Assembly (NCBI RefSeq): GCF_029392015.1
Contig: NZ_CP113925.1
Span: 1,860,001-1,924,000, forward strand
Direction: 5' to 3'
Length of the DNA stretch: 64,000 nt
Origin: Bifidobacterium sp. ESL0728
GTDB lineage: Bacteria > Actinomycetota > Actinomycetes > Actinomycetales > Bifidobacteriaceae
The stretch's first letter is position 1. Each line of letters opens with the position of its first letter. Shown in pieces: positions 17,378 to 24,822 of the stretch. The notes beneath the pieces are model-generated. The model was not told where the DNA came from. It did not search any database and worked only from the letters and a program-made list of their open reading frames with translations. A program made the translations under genes and the position numbers.

Positions 17378-18258
17378 AATTCATCTCCGATCGAACGCGC
17401 GGCATCGTCAGCTCCCTGCCGTTTGTGTTCCTTGTTGAGGCGTTCGGCCTCTTCCAGCCAGTCCAGCTCCGGACGCATCAACGCCAACGCCCGACGCCCG
17501 CACCCCGGACGCACACGACCCAGACGCGCCAACCACACCGCACGCCGATACCGCCGCGACCCCGCACGCACACGACGCCGCACCCCGCGACGCACCCGAC
17601 GCGCACCGCCCAACGCGCCACCCAGCGCCTTCCTCGGCACGAACGCCCCCTCGCCGTTCCAATCCTTGCGGAACGCCCAGTTCACACCCACCGTGTTCCA
17701 CAACGCCGACTCACGCGACACATCACGCAACCCCATGAACACAAACCGCCGCGTCAGCTCCGGACGACGCCGCATGAACGCATACGGCGTACGCACCAGC
17801 GACCCGTCCGCCGCCACCTCCTCGGCACCCAACTCACCCAACGACACCGAAAGCGACACCGACCAGCCATCCGGCACACCACCATCCGGCACCACCGCAC
17901 CATGCGCTGCGAAAAACCGGCCACACATAACCCCACGCGACAAAAACGGCAACGGCGGGCACACCAAATACCACAAACCAAATAACCACAGGCATATCAT
18001 GATCAACGGGGCGAGGATATCCCCGAAGCCGTTCGGGACCTCTTTTCCGACGGCATAGTCGAAAAGCACGCAAAGGGAAATACCTCCATAGGCGATACCC
18101 ATCACCGATAAAAGCAATCCCAGCGTGCGCATGTACCGGTCGTTCTCCGCATGGTACAGCTCCACGAAATCGTCGTAACCCACCCCGAAACAAAACGGGC
18201 CAAGCCACGGCCGCTTATCAGCTGCCGCAGCATCGGAACGGCCTTCATTCGCCACCAT
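17374..18258 (-). CDS. Two-helix membrane protein with Arg-rich tail
   Basis: 294 residues from ATG 18258 (GGGGAG seven bases upstream). Two close hydrophobic segments (LGLLLSVMGIAYGGISLCVLF and PLIMICLWLFGLWYLVCPPL) near residues 50-110 are followed by a cytoplasmic-looking domain with TRRFVFMGLRDVSRESALWNTVGVNWAFRKDWNGE. The tail is extremely Arg-rich (about residues 230-275). The TRRF...FRKD part recurs in the chimeric scar at 11.3-11.7 kb, so the family had at least two copies. Function unknown. Confidence 0.5.
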   Translation of the reverse strand: MVANEGRSDAAAADKRPWLGPFCFGVGYDDFVELYHAENDRYMRTLGLLLSVMGIAYGGISLCVLFDYAVGKEVPNGFGDILAPLIMICLWLFGLWYLVCPPLPFLSRGVMCGRFFAAHGAVVPDGGVPDGWSVSLSVSLGELGAEEVAADGSLVRTPYAFMRRRPELTRRFVFMGLRDVSRESALWNTVGVNWAFRKDWNGEGAFVPRKALGGALGGARRVRRGVRRRVRAGSRRYRRAVWLARLGRVRPGCGRRALALMRPELDWLEEAERLNKEHKRQGADDAARSIGDEL

Positions 18259-18278
18259 TTTTGCTCCCCTCGAACAGC

Positions 18279-18632
18279 TCATCGGCCTACGAGCCGATTC
18301 ACTTCTTGCCACCATATACACCAATACTGCTTATGCAACCAATCAACTCCCTTGCCAATCGCAATGACAGCCGTGACACTCACTACTGCACCGACCGGAC
18401 CACCAATCAACGCGTACAGCTATTCCGGGCAGAAACTCCCGGCCAACCCTCAGCCATCACCGACTCCTTCCACTAAAAACCACGATCGACAACAACACGG
18501 AACAACCCGTTCACTTGTTCGCCGCCCACGCCGGCGGGCCGTTCAGATACTTCCTGTCCGCATACAGCCACGAACACAACCCACGCCACCAACGACGCGG
18601 GCCACGCAACCGGGTCTTCCGAATCGGCAGAC
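18279..18632 (-). pseudogene. Mosaic remnant of two downstream-type genes plus a hydrophobic tail
   Basis: Three pieces occur in order. First is the end of a protein like 22350-23228 (LRGPRRWWRGLCSWLYADRKYLNG, stop). Next are the ribosome-binding site and first codons of a protein like 21329-22300 (AAGGAGTCGGTG, MAEG...). After an internal deletion comes LYALIGGPVGAVVSVTAVIA, ending VNRLVGR and stop at 18279. The first two pieces are a duplication of 22190-22470. The last piece diverges right after IGGP and looks like a toxin-type hydrophobic C-terminus, suggesting joining at a short shared sequence. Confidence 0.55.
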
Positions 18633-18661
18633 CGTACGCCAGACCGCCGCAAGCACATGTG

Positions 18662-19171
18662 TCACCTTCCACGCTTTCCGCCTTTCACCCGCTTGTTCCT
18701 AGGCCTCCCCACATTCCTGAGACCCACCAAAGAAGCCTCCTTCAAAATGCCCAAAACACAAAAAACGGGGGCGACAAAAAGACCGATATAGTCACCTACA
18801 TACCGCTCCCCATGGGCCACGACCGCAACGGCCACACACAGCATCACCATCACGGCGACCGCCATTTCAGACCACACGCGCAGACGTCTGTACCACACCG
18901 TCGTCGGCCAATGGGAGAATACCACGGCAAGCACGCCACACACACAGGCACCCACCATGCTGGCAACCTGAGCCACCACCGCCGAAAAAGAATCACCCAC
19001 ACTGCCTACTATGTCGGTGAACCATATCACCAACGCAATGAACACCGTGTACAACAGCAGCAACACACCGATCCCGAACACTCGGCCCTTGGCCCTTTGC
19101 GCAATCAACGCCTCGTCATCGGTACCCTCCCAGATACTCCGACGTTCCCCGCGTCCCTCATTTTCCTTCAT
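18662..19171 (-). CDS. Small four-helix membrane protein
   Basis: 169 residues: a charged leader (ENEGRGERRS), four hydrophobic segments (VFGIGVLLLLYTVFIALVIW, FSAVVAQVASMVGACVCGVLA, MAVAVMVMLCVAVAVV, YIGLFVAPVFCVLGI) and a basic tail (NVGRPRNKRVKGGKRGR). It has the same plan as its neighbours but not their DLE(L/V)R end. AGGGGAAG precedes the ATG. Confidence 0.5.
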   Translation of the reverse strand: MKENEGRGERRSIWEGTDDEALIAQRAKGRVFGIGVLLLLYTVFIALVIWFTDIVGSVGDSFSAVVAQVASMVGACVCGVLAVVFSHWPTTVWYRRLRVWSEMAVAVMVMLCVAVAVVAHGERYVGDYIGLFVAPVFCVLGILKEASLVGLRNVGRPRNKRVKGGKRGR

Positions 19172-19195
19172 GACTTCCCCTTGGCATGCTGTGGC

Positions 19196-19467
19196 TCATG
19201 CTCGCGCGGCGCAGCCATATGCTGCCCTGAAAGCGGCGCCGGTCAGTCGTCCACCGCCCACGGCCTCGCCACAATCAAAAAGACAGGGCACGAAACCGAA
19301 CAGCCCGCCGATGCACATCGCCTTCTCATCGCCATGAGCCGCGAACACCGCACACCCCCAGACCGGTATATCCCAGATGGCGCAAAGCAAGGCGGCAGGG
19401 CGTATATCTTGCCACCTCCCTCATAGACGTTCCTTCCATCCCTGTCCTCATCAACGAACCTCATCAT
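19196..19467 (-). pseudogene. Internally deleted paralogue of the adjacent membrane protein
   Basis: The first part (MRFVDEDRDGRNVYEGGGKIYALPP) parallels the leader of the 19483-19977 protein (WADEDASGASLYHG). The following frame (FAAHGDEKAMCIGGLFGFV) parallels its fourth helix (VLSDDEKVMCLFGVFGLFF). The region that would code for helices one to three is missing and the two parts are in different frames. Confidence 0.55.
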
Positions 19468-19482
19468 CGTCCGATTCTTCTC

Positions 19483-19977
19483 TCATTCCGACAAATCCAC
19501 GGGATCATCCACAATCCACTTCCGGACACACATCCAGGAAGCCACCGGAAAGAAAAGGCCGAACACCCCGAACAGGCACATCACCTTCTCGTCATCGGAC
19601 AACACCACGAACAGGACCACCATGCACACCACCGACACGAACGCCGACACACACGAAGCCGCCAGCGCCGCATTGGCCCTGTCCGCCGAAAGGACACGCG
19701 ACAACCGCCGAAACATGACACCGACAGGAACCATGCAAACTGCCTGCACAAGACACGACACACCGATGTAAGGGTCAGGCCCTGGATTCTCCGCAGGCGT
19801 CAGGAACATCGCGCCCATGCCCGCGAGGAACACTGCAAACCCAAAACACATGTAAGCAAACTGCCCGGTCCGCCTCCGGTACGGCACATAGCTCATCTGC
19901 CCGTGATACAGGGAAGCGCCCGACGCGTCCTCATCAGCCCAACGCTGCACGCTTTCAGAATCAACACCAATCCTCAT
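19483..19977 (-). CDS. Small four-helix membrane protein
   Basis: 164 residues from ATG 19977 (a GTG 12 bases earlier is also possible). A polar leader with DEDASGASLYHG precedes four hydrophobic segments, the last reading DDEKVMCLFGVFGLFFPVASW. It directly follows the EsaB-like gene and precedes a deleted copy of itself. Function unknown; it fits the local series of candidate membrane immunity proteins. Confidence 0.5.
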   Translation of the reverse strand: MRIGVDSESVQRWADEDASGASLYHGQMSYVPYRRRTGQFAYMCFGFAVFLAGMGAMFLTPAENPGPDPYIGVSCLVQAVCMVPVGVMFRRLSRVLSADRANAALAASCVSAFVSVVCMVVLFVVLSDDEKVMCLFGVFGLFFPVASWMCVRKWIVDDPVDLSE

Positions 19978-19992
19978 CAATCCACACACCGC

Positions 19993-20286
19993 CTACACCA
20001 GCACCAGCGGGCTGCCGTCGACCAGCACGCCACGCGCCACCAGCGAGCCCACCAGCTCGCCGGGCGGCAACAACTGCCCCGCAGGCGTTCCGTCACGACG
20101 GGCCAGATCCGCACCACCAGAATACGAGAACACCCCCGAGGCACGAGACGCCACCAGACGCGCCGCCAGATCCGCCGCCGCACCCACACGCAACGCGCAC
20201 GGCAAACGCAACGAATACACCCGCCCGTCAGCCGGCAGCAACACCTCCACCAACACCTTGCCACCCAACACACCAGACTCAGCCAT
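19993..20286 (-). CDS. EsaB/YukD-like ubiquitin-fold protein
   Basis: 97 residues, soluble. A beta-hairpin start (KVLVEVLLPADGRVYSLRLP), a helix (ALRVGAAADLAARLVAS) and a final strand (GVLVDGSPLVLV) match the YukD/EsaB layout, in which a ubiquitin-like protein supports T7SSb secretion. Position near DUF4176 and WXG-like genes agrees. AAGGAGGAA lies ahead of the ATG. A frameshifted relative is at 13.4 kb. Confidence 0.65.
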   Translation of the reverse strand: MAESGVLGGKVLVEVLLPADGRVYSLRLPCALRVGAAADLAARLVASRASGVFSYSGGADLARRDGTPAGQLLPPGELVGSLVARGVLVDGSPLVLV

Positions 20287-20365
20287 CGGTATTCCTCCTT
20301 CAACCTGTAACCCACATCATGAGCATGCGCGCAGAACAACGGCCTATACCAATCATGCAGAAAAG

Positions 20366-20734
20366 CTACGCTTCGTCCCGCGAACCGTCATCCGCAGATT
20401 TGCTCCCCGCATCCACCAAATCATGGGCAACTCCGGAATTCCCCTGCTCCTTGGCCTTGAGATACTCGGGCTCATTCTCCTTGAGCATCTGCAGATAGTT
20501 AAGCCCTTCGGCAGGCAGATAGCCGATGGAATAGACGCCATCGACGCCCGACCTGTTGAACAGCACACCCTTCAACGGGTCCGTGCTCCCCTCCGGATAC
20601 GGGTAACCCATGTAGTCCCACAGCCTTCCCGTCTCCTCGTCACGCTGCATCGCACCAGCGATCATCAGCAGGCGGTTCGTATCCTCCACATGTACCACCG
20701 AGCCGATCGGAAGCCACTCATCAGTCCTGAACAT
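20366..20734 (-). CDS. DUF4176-domain protein (T7SS-associated)
   Basis: 122 residues. The DUF4176 core spans residues 8-95: LPIGSVVHVEDTNRLLMIAG, WDYMGYPYPEG, VLFNRSGVDGVYSIGY. The tail is acidic. DUF4176 genes recur in Firmicutes T7SSb loci beside WXG100/LXG genes; the biochemical role is not known. Its presence is a good marker that this block is a T7SSb relative rather than a mycobacterial ESX locus. Confidence 0.8.
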   Translation of the reverse strand: MFRTDEWLPIGSVVHVEDTNRLLMIAGAMQRDEETGRLWDYMGYPYPEGSTDPLKGVLFNRSGVDGVYSIGYLPAEGLNYLQMLKENEPEYLKAKEQGNSGVAHDLVDAGSKSADDGSRDEA

Positions 20735-20817
20735 AGCTATTCACCTTTTCTGTTTGCTTATCTTTTTTCTACTTGTAATCACATGCATCCCAAGACAACG
20801 GGAATCGAAACACCGGT

Positions 20818-21303
20818 TCAGTCTTTCATCCGCGACCATTGCTTCTGAGCGCTTGAAGCCGCCTGTGAGTATGCCCTTGCAGCGTTATTATTCGAATCGA
20901 CCGTGTTTTGCGCGTCGGTACATGCACTTGACCACGCATCGACCTGTCTCTGCAAACGGGTGATGATCGAGTCGCACTGCGAACTCACGTAATCCAATGT
21001 ACCTTTGTTGCCGTTGCTGATATTGGTCGCGCCCGAACACGCGTCCACATCGCCAATGCCCTTAACAGCGTCATCACCCAGGGACTTGAGCAACGTCATG
21101 ATGCCCTTGTTCTGGTCCTTGAGATTCTTAAGAGCGCCGTTCTTGAAATTCCTCGCGTAGTTGATGGACTCGTTCGCCCCGTTGATCCACCCGGTAAGCG
21201 TGTCGACCGTGTTCTGTGCGTCCTGGGCAGCCTGGCTGCACCTCTGCGCCGATTGATTGTCCGAGTCGATCTCGTCCCGCAGCTGCTGTTTTGTTTTCCT
21301 CAT
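20818..21303 (-). CDS. WXG-superfamily-like helical antigen
   Basis: 161 residues from ATG 21303. It is almost entirely helical and Ala/Gln/Asn/Ser-rich, with heptad-like stretches (KQQLRDEIDSDNQSAQRCSQ, WINGANESINYARNFKNGAL, QLQRQ-type and WSSACTDAQNTVDSNNN). No signal, no membrane segment. It resembles YwqH/YwqI-type T7SS partners in length and composition. The upstream open frame belongs to the previous gene's shadow and has no ribosome-binding site. Confidence 0.55.
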   Translation of the reverse strand: MRKTKQQLRDEIDSDNQSAQRCSQAAQDAQNTVDTLTGWINGANESINYARNFKNGALKNLKDQNKGIMTLLKSLGDDAVKGIGDVDACSGATNISNGNKGTLDYVSSQCDSIITRLQRQVDAWSSACTDAQNTVDSNNNAARAYSQAASSAQKQWSRMKD

Positions 21304-21328
21304 CCGTTTTCCTTCCCTTTCGGGGACT

Positions 21329-22300
21329 TCACCGGCCGACGGCAGGAGGAGCAGCACCCCATTCGATGCGCGGCACGCCCGATAGGCGCTCCAACAAGCT
21401 CCCGCCTGCCACGAACTCGATGTCCATGTACGAATACAACGTCCGGTGCTCGTCCCACACCGATAGGTCCGGATCCGGGTTGGGCACATACACCAAACGC
21501 ATCACCACCCCGGCATCAGGTACCACGAACGAGAACACCCAAGGCTGGGGCCCCACACGCAGGTCACGTGCCTGCGGGATGGCCTCGAGCCTGGTGCGCC
21601 GGTAATCCACACCCTGCACCGGATACACCCGGTACCGGCCCGAGGCGATGCCATCCGCCAGATCCGACAACAGGCCGGCATCCACCCCATGAGCGGACGC
21701 CAGCGCCCTGGCCGCGTCCACGCTGCCGCCCCGCAGCCCGGCCAACATCTCCTTCTCCTCCTTGTCTTTGCAGCGCACATACAGCGGCGTGCGCGCGAAC
21801 CTGAACACGGAAGACAGACCGGAATTCCGATTGAACGACTCCTCCCAACCGTCTGGATCGCCAAGACCAAGCAGATTGAACTCGTCCTTGCTGGGCTGCC
21901 CCGGCGCGAAACGTGTGAACGTAGCGGAACCTACACCGAAATACGCAGCGAAGGAACGGTACTCCTCCTCGCCCTCGTCAACGTCCGGCATCAGCCCGTC
22001 CGCCACCGCGAACGCACAACCGCGCACCGGTTCCACCAACGACGCCAGCGCCGGACACGGGATGCCGTCAGAGTCGACCAGCCCCAGACCCTGGAACGAG
22101 AACTCCAAGCGACTGCGCATCCTCTCCAGCGTGTCCGGCTCGCCCACATACGAGAACGGTACCAGACTCTCCGACACCAGGAAACGCAGATAATCCGGGC
22201 CACCAATCAGCACATACAACTGCTCCGGATTGAACGCCACAGAACCCAACGACTCCACCGTCCACCCGGGACGGAAGCTACCGGCCAAACCCTCAGCCAT
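21329..22300 (-). CDS. T7SS-block protein of unknown family
   Basis: 323 residues from ATG 22300 (AAGGAG seven bases upstream). Soluble, acidic, mixed alpha/beta. Recognisable stretches are FNPEQLYVLIGGPDYLRFLV, FFGVGSATF-like YFGVGSATFTRFAPG, and PWVFSFVVPDAGVVMRLVYVPNPDPD. I do not recognise the family. Size, solubility and position just before the WXG-like antigen would suit a secretion chaperone of the EspG kind, but I see no EspG signature. A decayed copy of its start lies at 18.4 kb. Confidence 0.6.
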   Translation of the reverse strand: MAEGLAGSFRPGWTVESLGSVAFNPEQLYVLIGGPDYLRFLVSESLVPFSYVGEPDTLERMRSRLEFSFQGLGLVDSDGIPCPALASLVEPVRGCAFAVADGLMPDVDEGEEEYRSFAAYFGVGSATFTRFAPGQPSKDEFNLLGLGDPDGWEESFNRNSGLSSVFRFARTPLYVRCKDKEEKEMLAGLRGGSVDAARALASAHGVDAGLLSDLADGIASGRYRVYPVQGVDYRRTRLEAIPQARDLRVGPQPWVFSFVVPDAGVVMRLVYVPNPDPDLSVWDEHRTLYSYMDIEFVAGGSLLERLSGVPRIEWGAAPPAVGR

Positions 22301-22349
22301 CACCGACTCCTTCCGCTTAAAACCACGATTGACAACAACACGGCATACC

Positions 22350-23228
22350 TCACTTGTCCGCCGCCCATGCGGGCGGGCCGTCCAGATACTTCCCGTCCGC
22401 ATACAACCACGACCACAACCGGCGCCACCAACGACGCGGGCCACGCAACCGCGGCGACGCGGCCGAAATACGCCCCCGGCACCAGGAGACGAACCCGTCC
22501 ACATCAGGCACGACACTCCGGTCCACCAACACACAACCGGACAAATCCGCGAACTTCACATCCGCAATCGCCGGGATGATGTCCATACCCGACAGGCCGC
22601 CGGCTGACGGCGAGAGCACCACCGCCTCCTCCGTCAGCCGCACACAAGACAACTGAGACCAGGAGGCACGCACCTTACGCTCCCTGCCCCGCACACGGCG
22701 CAGCAGCACCACGCCGTTCCTGTCCGCCAGCAGGCGGCACGGCGTCAACCAATGCTCGTCGAAATTGCCGCTCCGCCACGCTGAAACCGTCTCCTGTGCC
22801 CGTCGCGTATTCAACGCCGGCACATCGAACCAGTCACACGCCGACCACAACACCGTACGCATCAACAACCAGCACGAATACGACCTCGTACACACCAGCA
22901 AACCGATCAAACCGATAGCCGCCAAAAGACAAGCATCGAACGGCGTATACTCAGAGAACCCCACCCACAAGGCCGCGAAACCGACAAAAGCCAGAAATAC
23001 ACCAATGAGGCGTATCCCCCTGCCGTACGCGTTCGACGCCTGCGCGAACCGGCACCACATCGAACCGGTCAACGTGAAATCAAACGACCAAGTGCCGGAA
23101 GGGGATTCATCCAACGGTTTCCCCTGCTCCGAACGCGAAGGAGCCGCTGGCGTGCCTTCCACCGGCGAAAGCTCGCGAGCAGGAGGCGTCCTCCCGCTTG
23201 AATGTCTACCTACCGAAGATAAAACCAC
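22350..23228 (-). CDS. Two-helix membrane protein of the effector cassette
   Basis: About 292 residues. A polar, Pro/Ser-rich leader, two hydrophobic segments (IRLIGVFLAFVGFAALWVGF; CLLAAIGLIGLLVCTRSY), then a soluble domain with WFDVPALNTRRAQETVSAW, LLRRVRGRERKVRASW and VVLSPSAGGLSGMD, ending GPRRWWRRLWSWLYADGKYLDG. The start is uncertain: GTG 23228 has GGAGG eight bases ahead and overlaps the effector gene; the open frame goes up to 23258. Overlap with the effector suggests an immunity or accessory role. A fragment of its end is at 18.5-18.6 kb. Confidence 0.5.
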   Translation of the reverse strand: MVLSSVGRHSSGRTPPARELSPVEGTPAAPSRSEQGKPLDESPSGTWSFDFTLTGSMWCRFAQASNAYGRGIRLIGVFLAFVGFAALWVGFSEYTPFDACLLAAIGLIGLLVCTRSYSCWLLMRTVLWSACDWFDVPALNTRRAQETVSAWRSGNFDEHWLTPCRLLADRNGVVLLRRVRGRERKVRASWSQLSCVRLTEEAVVLSPSAGGLSGMDIIPAIADVKFADLSGCVLVDRSVVPDVDGFVSWCRGRISAASPRLRGPRRWWRRLWSWLYADGKYLDGPPAWAADK

Positions 23229-24519
23229 TAGCTGCACCTCCAGCCGCATTGGCAGCATGATTTATAAGTATGCTTGCGCCAACTTGGGCACCGGCAACCA
23301 CCAGTGGAGCAAATGAGCCAGTCAAGCCTGCAAGAAGCGCACCTACGCCTATTGTGGCCGCAGCTGTCACCGCAGTCGATACGCCAACTTTGACACCTTC
23401 CTTGCCAGATGCCTTAAGACCTGCGCCCAGCTTCTGGCCAAATGATCCATTGGTGCCCAAAAACGCACCGACACCTTTAGACCCAACCGTGTAGACATCG
23501 ATGGCCTTTCCCGCAACACCGAGCCCTTTATTTGCTATCCCCGCGTATTTGCCAATAGCCTTGAATTTGTTGCTCTTAAGATACTTATTGATTCCTTTGG
23601 CTCCATTGACCTTCCACTTGCCTTGCTCCAAGCAATCACGAGCCTCACGCAAATCCTTGAGAACCGGACGCTCACGCGCCTTCGAATACCCTCTCACCTT
23701 CGTTCCGTCGTCCCGTACGTACCCTTTCACATGCTGATGCTTGCTCATATAAGTATGGTAGGGAAGAAAATCCTTGAACGTACTTTTGAAAGATTTCAAT
23801 ATTTCGTCAGGATCGCGCAGATTATGCAGAGCCTTCGACGAATGCGTATATTTAATAAAATCTGAAAGGAATTTCGACAGTTTATCCGTAACTTTACCGG
23901 GAAGGGATTTGGTCCAATTCGGGATGTCGCCCACAATCGAACGGCTGAACAAATCATTGTACCTGTTGTCGAAATCCTTCATGGCGTTGCCATAGTTATC
24001 CCAGGCCTTTTTCGCATTGTCGACGGCTGATTGCTGGTTCGACAGCGCCGTCCCCAAACCTGTCAGCGCATTGACAATGTTCACCGCCTCATTGCCATCC
24101 AGCCTTCCGGCCTGCGACCACGCACTGTTGACCGAAGCCCCCAGAGAAGCAAACGCCTGATCAAGATTAATCACATCCTGGCCGACACCTGCTGAATCAT
24201 CGTACGTGACACAAACCGAATTAGTCACCGAGCCGCCGAGCTTGGTGGCCACATCCGATCTTTTGGTGGAAAGATCACCGGTCAGCTCGTTGTGGGCCTG
24301 ACCCAAGTTATTCGCATATTTTTCAAGACCATCTGCAAGAGCGCTAGCAACCGCTATCCATGCCGAAGCCATATAGGCTTCCGAATTCGCCGCTTCTCCG
24401 CTATTGGTACCGGACACATCAACGGAAGACTGCATGCTGGCGACCGAAGACACCTTTTCATGTAGGTCATCCATGTCCTTCTTCGCAGCGGCCAAATCAT
24501 CAGTATCTATCTTCAGCAT
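23206..24519 (-). CDS. LXG-like T7SS effector candidate with hydrophobic glycine-rich C-terminus
   Basis: 437 residues. Residues 1-200 are helical (LKIDTDDLAAAKKDMDDLHEKV, LADGLEKYANNLGQAH, NAKKAWDNYGNAMKDFDNRYNDLF), as in WXG/LXG-type targeting domains. Around residue 265 it has the short motif HVKGYVRDDGTKVRGYSKARE, seen in many secreted or phage-associated proteins. The last 120 residues are Gly/Ala/Val-rich and hydrophobic (GLGVAGKAIDVYTVGSKGVG; GVSTAVTAAATIGVGALLAG; VVAGAQVGASILINHAANAA), as in membrane-depolarising T7SS toxins. It has no signal peptide. It follows the WXG-like gene by three bases. Toxicity is inferred. Confidence 0.6.
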   Translation of the reverse strand: MLKIDTDDLAAAKKDMDDLHEKVSSVASMQSSVDVSGTNSGEAANSEAYMASAWIAVASALADGLEKYANNLGQAHNELTGDLSTKRSDVATKLGGSVTNSVCVTYDDSAGVGQDVINLDQAFASLGASVNSAWSQAGRLDGNEAVNIVNALTGLGTALSNQQSAVDNAKKAWDNYGNAMKDFDNRYNDLFSRSIVGDIPNWTKSLPGKVTDKLSKFLSDFIKYTHSSKALHNLRDPDEILKSFKSTFKDFLPYHTYMSKHQHVKGYVRDDGTKVRGYSKARERPVLKDLREARDCLEQGKWKVNGAKGINKYLKSNKFKAIGKYAGIANKGLGVAGKAIDVYTVGSKGVGAFLGTNGSFGQKLGAGLKASGKEGVKVGVSTAVTAAATIGVGALLAGLTGSFAPLVVAGAQVGASILINHAANAAGGAASGFIFGR

Positions 24520-24522
24520 CTT

Positions 24523-24822
24523 TCACCTCACCGCATTGCATTGTCCAGCAGCCCGGGCGTCAGCCTCTTTCAAGGCAGCTGACGCAGAGGTTGTCTGATC
24601 CGAAAAACTGGCAAGTCCCTCTGCCAGAACATCCATAAGAGGACGCGCTTCCTGACACATCTGTCGTGCCATGTTGCCAGATGGGCCCTTCCATGAGTCC
24701 AGCGCCTGCGAGGCAGTGAAAATATAATGGGCAGAAAAGACTATCGTGTCACTCATTGATTTGAAGTTGTCGGAAACCTGCTGTCAGGCGTCCTCGTTCG
24801 ACTTGATTTCCTTACCACTCAT
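24523..24822 (-). pseudogene. Small WXG100-like protein with in-frame TGA
   Basis: ATG 24822 overlaps the EssC-like stop (ATGA) with GGAGGAG ahead. It reads MSGKEIKSNEDA, then TGA at 24784-24786, then in the same frame QQVSDNFKSMSDTIVF, SWKGPSGNMARQM and a helical end. The Trp-Lys-Gly turn is the WXG feature. Without the stop the product would be about 99 residues, normal for the family; a TGG to TGA change is the simplest reading. Re-initiation at the internal Met (77 residues) is possible but lacks a good ribosome-binding site. Confidence 0.65.

Noticed and set aside
11346..24822. Frameshifts as sequencing errors
   Set aside because: More than eight lesions of different kinds (deletions, chimeras, nonsense, frameshifts) cluster in the cassette region, whereas the 6-kb and 4.6-kb genes and all core genes are open. 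Individual single-base cases could still be errors.
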